The position numbers were made by a program, and so were the translations under genes. 64,000 nucleotides of DNA from contig NZ_JAGTPK010000016.1 of NCBI RefSeq assembly GCF_021147775.1, forward strand, positions 79,480 to 143,479, in the 5' to 3' direction. The notes below the pieces were generated by a model, which did not search any database, had not been told where the DNA came from, and was given only the letters and a program-made list of their open reading frames with translations. This document shows, in pieces, positions 61,751 to 64,000 of this stretch (position 1 is its first letter; the number at the start of each line of letters is the position of its first letter). Source of the DNA: Pseudomonas californiensis. GTDB lineage: Bacteria; Pseudomonadota; Gammaproteobacteria; Pseudomonadales; Pseudomonadaceae.

Positions 61751-63049
61751 ATGGACGTCACCGCAACCTTGAGCCTGGGCGACCCGCTGGAACCTGCACG
61801 CAAAGCCACCGCCGAGATGCTGCAGAATCGCGAGCGCACCTATTCGCTGCCGCAGCCTTTCTACAGTGATGAGCGCCTGTTTGAAATCGACATGCAGGAA
61901 ATTTTCCACAAGGAATGGTTGATCGCCGGCATGACCTGCGAGATCCCGACCAAGGGCAACTTCCTGACGTTGCAGATCGGTAAGAATCCGATTCTTGTGG
62001 TGCGTGGTCCGGACGGTGTGGTCAATGCCTTTCACAACGTGTGCCGCCATCGCGGCTCGCGTCTGTGCACAGCTGAAAAAGGCAAGGTGGCCAAACTGGT
62101 CTGCCACTACCACCAGTGGACCTACGAGCTGGACGGCCGCCTGCTGTACGCGGGTACCGAGATGGGCGACGACTTCGACATGAAGCAGTTCGGCCTCAAG
62201 CCTGTGCACGTCAAAACCGCGGGCGGCTACATTTTCATCAGCCTGGCGGAAAACCCGCCGGCCATCGACGCGTTCCTGTCGACGCTCAAGCACTACATGG
62301 AACCCTACGACATGGAAAACACCAAGGTGGCGGTGCAAACCACCTTGATGGAAAAGGCCAACTGGAAACTGGTGCTGGAAAACAACCGCGAGTGCTACCA
62401 CTGCGGCGGTTCGCATCCCGAACTCCTCAAGACCTTGCTGGAATGGGACGACGTGACCGACCCACGTGCGGATCAGGCATTCAAGGACCACGTCGCCGCC
62501 TCGGCTGCTGCCTGGGACGCCGAGAAGATCCCGTACGCTCATGCAAGCTTCGGTCTGCGTAACCGCATCGTGCGCATGCCGCTGCTCAAGGGCACCGTTT
62601 CCATGACCCTGGACGGCAAGGTCGGCTGCAAGAAGCTGATGGGGCGCATCCAGAACCCGGACCTGGGCTCAATGCGCATTCTGCACTTGCCTCACTCCTG
62701 GAACCACTGCATGGGCGATCACATCATCGTGTTCACCGTGTGGCCGATCAGCGCGCAGGAAACCATGGTCACCACCAAATGGATCGTCCACAAGGACGCT
62801 GTTGAAGGTGTCGACTACGACGTCGAACGCATGCGCCAAGTGTGGGACGCGACCAACGACCAGGATCGTCGCCTGGCGGAAGAAAACCAGCGCGGCATCA
62901 ACTCCAGCGCCTACCAGCCCGGTCCGTACTCGAAAACCTACGAATTCGGCGTGGTCAACTTCGTCGACTGGTACAGCGCCCGTATGCTGGAAAACCTCGG
63001 TGCCGAACCTGCTCCATACCTCAAGGGCGTGGCGGTGAATCACGAGTAA
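61751..63049 (+). CDS. gbcA: glycine betaine demethylase Rieske oxygenase GbcA
   Basis: Large subunit of the Rieske-type monooxygenase that demethylates glycine betaine to dimethylglycine, releasing formaldehyde. The Rieske 2Fe-2S ligands are Cys98, His100, Cys118 and His121 (CRHRGSRLC ... CHYHQW). The catalytic domain begins near NWKLVLENNRECYHC, with mononuclear-iron His residues. 432 residues, the usual length. GAGGGAATTTAACG stands before ATG. Works with GbcB and feeds the sox genes upstream in the window through dimethylglycine and sarcosine. Confidence 0.95.
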   Translation: MDVTATLSLGDPLEPARKATAEMLQNRERTYSLPQPFYSDERLFEIDMQEIFHKEWLIAGMTCEIPTKGNFLTLQIGKNPILVVRGPDGVVNAFHNVCRHRGSRLCTAEKGKVAKLVCHYHQWTYELDGRLLYAGTEMGDDFDMKQFGLKPVHVKTAGGYIFISLAENPPAIDAFLSTLKHYMEPYDMENTKVAVQTTLMEKANWKLVLENNRECYHCGGSHPELLKTLLEWDDVTDPRADQAFKDHVAASAAAWDAEKIPYAHASFGLRNRIVRMPLLKGTVSMTLDGKVGCKKLMGRIQNPDLGSMRILHLPHSWNHCMGDHIIVFTVWPISAQETMVTTKWIVHKDAVEGVDYDVERMRQVWDATNDQDRRLAEENQRGINSSAYQPGPYSKTYEFGVVNFVDWYSARMLENLGAEPAPYLKGVAVNHE

Positions 63050-63885
63050 GAATGTAAGGGGTCTTCGACTACCTGGCTGTAGAACATAATCAGAGGGGCG
63101 GCAGCTCACTACACTGCCGCTACTCTGAACTATAAGCAGACACCAGCAACGATCACGTCTATCTGACTTCCTGTTTTCCGACCCAAGCCGCCCCCCCTCT
63201 GAAAGCTCTCATGCCATGCTGCACGCAGCAAGGCTGATCGACTGCCGAGCTGACAGGCCCAATATGTAGGTCTGTCCAGGCCCGATACGCCTTCACAAGT
63301 TAAGCGCTCGACCTAATCCCCCACGACAACGATAAATCTCGTATAAAAACCGTCCCTCACGCTTGCAACGCAAAGAATGTTCCTACAAGACTATCAGAAG
63401 CGAATAGCGAAATCGAACTACCCCAACACTAAATACAATGTTATTAATAACAAGAATGACAACACCTGTAACACGGCAATTTTTAATCCCAAACTACCCG
63501 ATACATACTCTCACACGCCAGAAAAACCATAGACCGTACCTGCAGACTCTTTAATGCAACAACTGAAAGCGTTCCGCTCATCGACTGCCCAGCTAATATC
63601 TGTAGCGTTTGATGAGCACGCATTGCGCGAAACCCTTGACTCACTATACTTATTCACACTGGAACGGAAACCAGCACAGGGGCAACTGCCGCCCCCACTC
63701 AACGGAAGGAAAGTTTGTCGACAGGATTCCCGAATCTCAAAGAGGGTGGAATCCACAACAGTATCGACGGCACGGTAAGCGATCTGGCCGACAGGTAATG
63801 TACAACAAGCGACTTACTTGAAACTCGAGCGAGAACGGGATTGCGGGTAAGTCGCTACCGTGCATGGTTTGAACCGCGAAGTTCG
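63050..63885. other. gene-poor, AT-richer region beside an IS end
   Basis: About 836 bp with no recognised gene. Bases about 63330-63560 are visibly AT-richer than the rest of the window. Two opposed open frames at 63511-63756 (minus) and 63554-63778 (plus) lack ribosome sites and family resemblance. The composition shift together with the IS border suggests acquired or decayed DNA. Confidence 0.6.
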
Positions 63886-64000
63886 TGGACTTGCCCCTAC
63901 CAAACCGGACACCAACTCCCCGTTAAATTGATGCTGCTGCCAAGCGCCTAAATTCTCTTGGCGACCGGTATTTCAAAGCGCTGTGCGGATGCTGCTCGTT
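63886..64000. mobile_element. IS3-family insertion sequence, right-edge portion (truncated by window)
   Basis: The terminal repeat-like end begins TGGACTTGCCCCTACCAAAC and runs to about 63913. It is followed by the 3' end of an OrfB transposase. The rest of the element lies outside the window, so its other end and target duplication cannot be seen. Confidence 0.75.
63923..64000 (-). CDS. IS3-family transposase OrfB, C-terminal 25 residues
   Basis: The minus strand reads NEQHPHSALKYRSPREFRRL-AAASI and stop, the standard C-terminus of IS3-group OrfB integrase-fold transposases (the Y-N-x-x-R/H-P-H-S-A-L-x-Y-x-S-P motif after the catalytic Glu). Catalytic residues lie outside the window. It enters from the right edge. 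Confidence 0.85.
   Translation of the reverse strand, partial: NEQHPHSALKYRSPREFRRLAAASI

Noticed and set aside
63661..63701. Possible hrp box (GGAACG ... CCACTCA) for a type III effector
   Set aside because: The spacing between the halves is 28 bp rather than 15-16, and the first half has a mismatch.
63511..63778. Two opposed small ORFs (81 and 74 codons) in the AT-rich end region
   Set aside because: They overlap each other, lack ribosome sites and show no family resemblance.

Overview
The window is a stretch of a Pseudomonas chromosome, most likely the P. syringae group. The evidence is GC-rich coding with Pseudomonas-type codon use, a gene order that follows the Pseudomonas backbone (pqqE / bioBFHCD / paired acyl-CoA dehydrogenases / glcB / creBCD / glyA-soxBDAG-purU-fdhA / gbcAB), and P. 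syringae-style dispersed palindromes between genes. No tRNA, rRNA or CRISPR array was seen.

Layout. 1-2904: the end of a PQQ cofactor locus (partial pqqE and an S9 peptidase). 2947-9483: a small YqaE/Pmp3 protein, a probable RgsA-type small RNA, two acyl-CoA dehydrogenases flanking a membrane diguanylate cyclase, and a small flagellar-rod-like protein. 9638-15016: the biotin operon bioB-bioF-bioH-bioC-bioD (minus strand) and divergent comF, with a BirA-type operator over the bioB promoter. 15108-17860: a ModE-type regulator and a Tat-exported PhoX phosphatase with a Pho-box-like upstream repeat. 18407-23957: a six-gene minus-strand operon (LacI-type regulator, binding protein, two permeases, ATPase, GpdQ-like phosphodiesterase), probably for uptake and hydrolysis of a phosphodiester or phosphonate. 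24152-33015: srkA, rarD, a gcvR-like regulator, malate synthase G, a lone receiver protein, and a DUF294 nucleotidyltransferase next to a DnaQ-like exonuclease. 33199-36854: a FecI/FecR pair under a likely Fur box, a PepSY membrane protein, a tiny membrane protein and a glutathione transferase; no TonB receptor is present. 36977-46636: the creBCD region, a retropepsin-like protease, an acyltransferase and a DUF2780 protein, invaded by three short Rhs/TccC-core genes. 46858-63049: one-carbon and glycine-betaine catabolism (fdhA, purU, soxGADB, glyA, then alaC, ltaE, gbcB, gbcA). 63050-64000: AT-richer, gene-poor sequence ending in the edge of an IS3-family element.

How the genes work together. 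GbcAB demethylates glycine betaine to dimethylglycine. SoxBDAG oxidises sarcosine to glycine plus a one-carbon unit. PurU, FdhA and GlyA handle formyl/methylene-THF, formaldehyde and glycine/serine, and LtaE links threonine with glycine. GlcB consumes glyoxylate, and the acyl-CoA dehydrogenases feed beta-oxidation.

The most unusual content is the trio of mini-Rhs genes. All three encode a core of exactly 172 residues ending in Gly-His after the GDP...DP motif, followed by variable C-terminal domains. Two of these tails share an Ala-His-Gly / Val-Val-Cys pattern that could be a clan-CD-like cysteine protease. One cassette lies between creC and a frame-disrupted creD. Several regulatory sites (BirA, PsrA, Pho box, LacI operator, Fur) were read directly from the sequence and are given as candidates.
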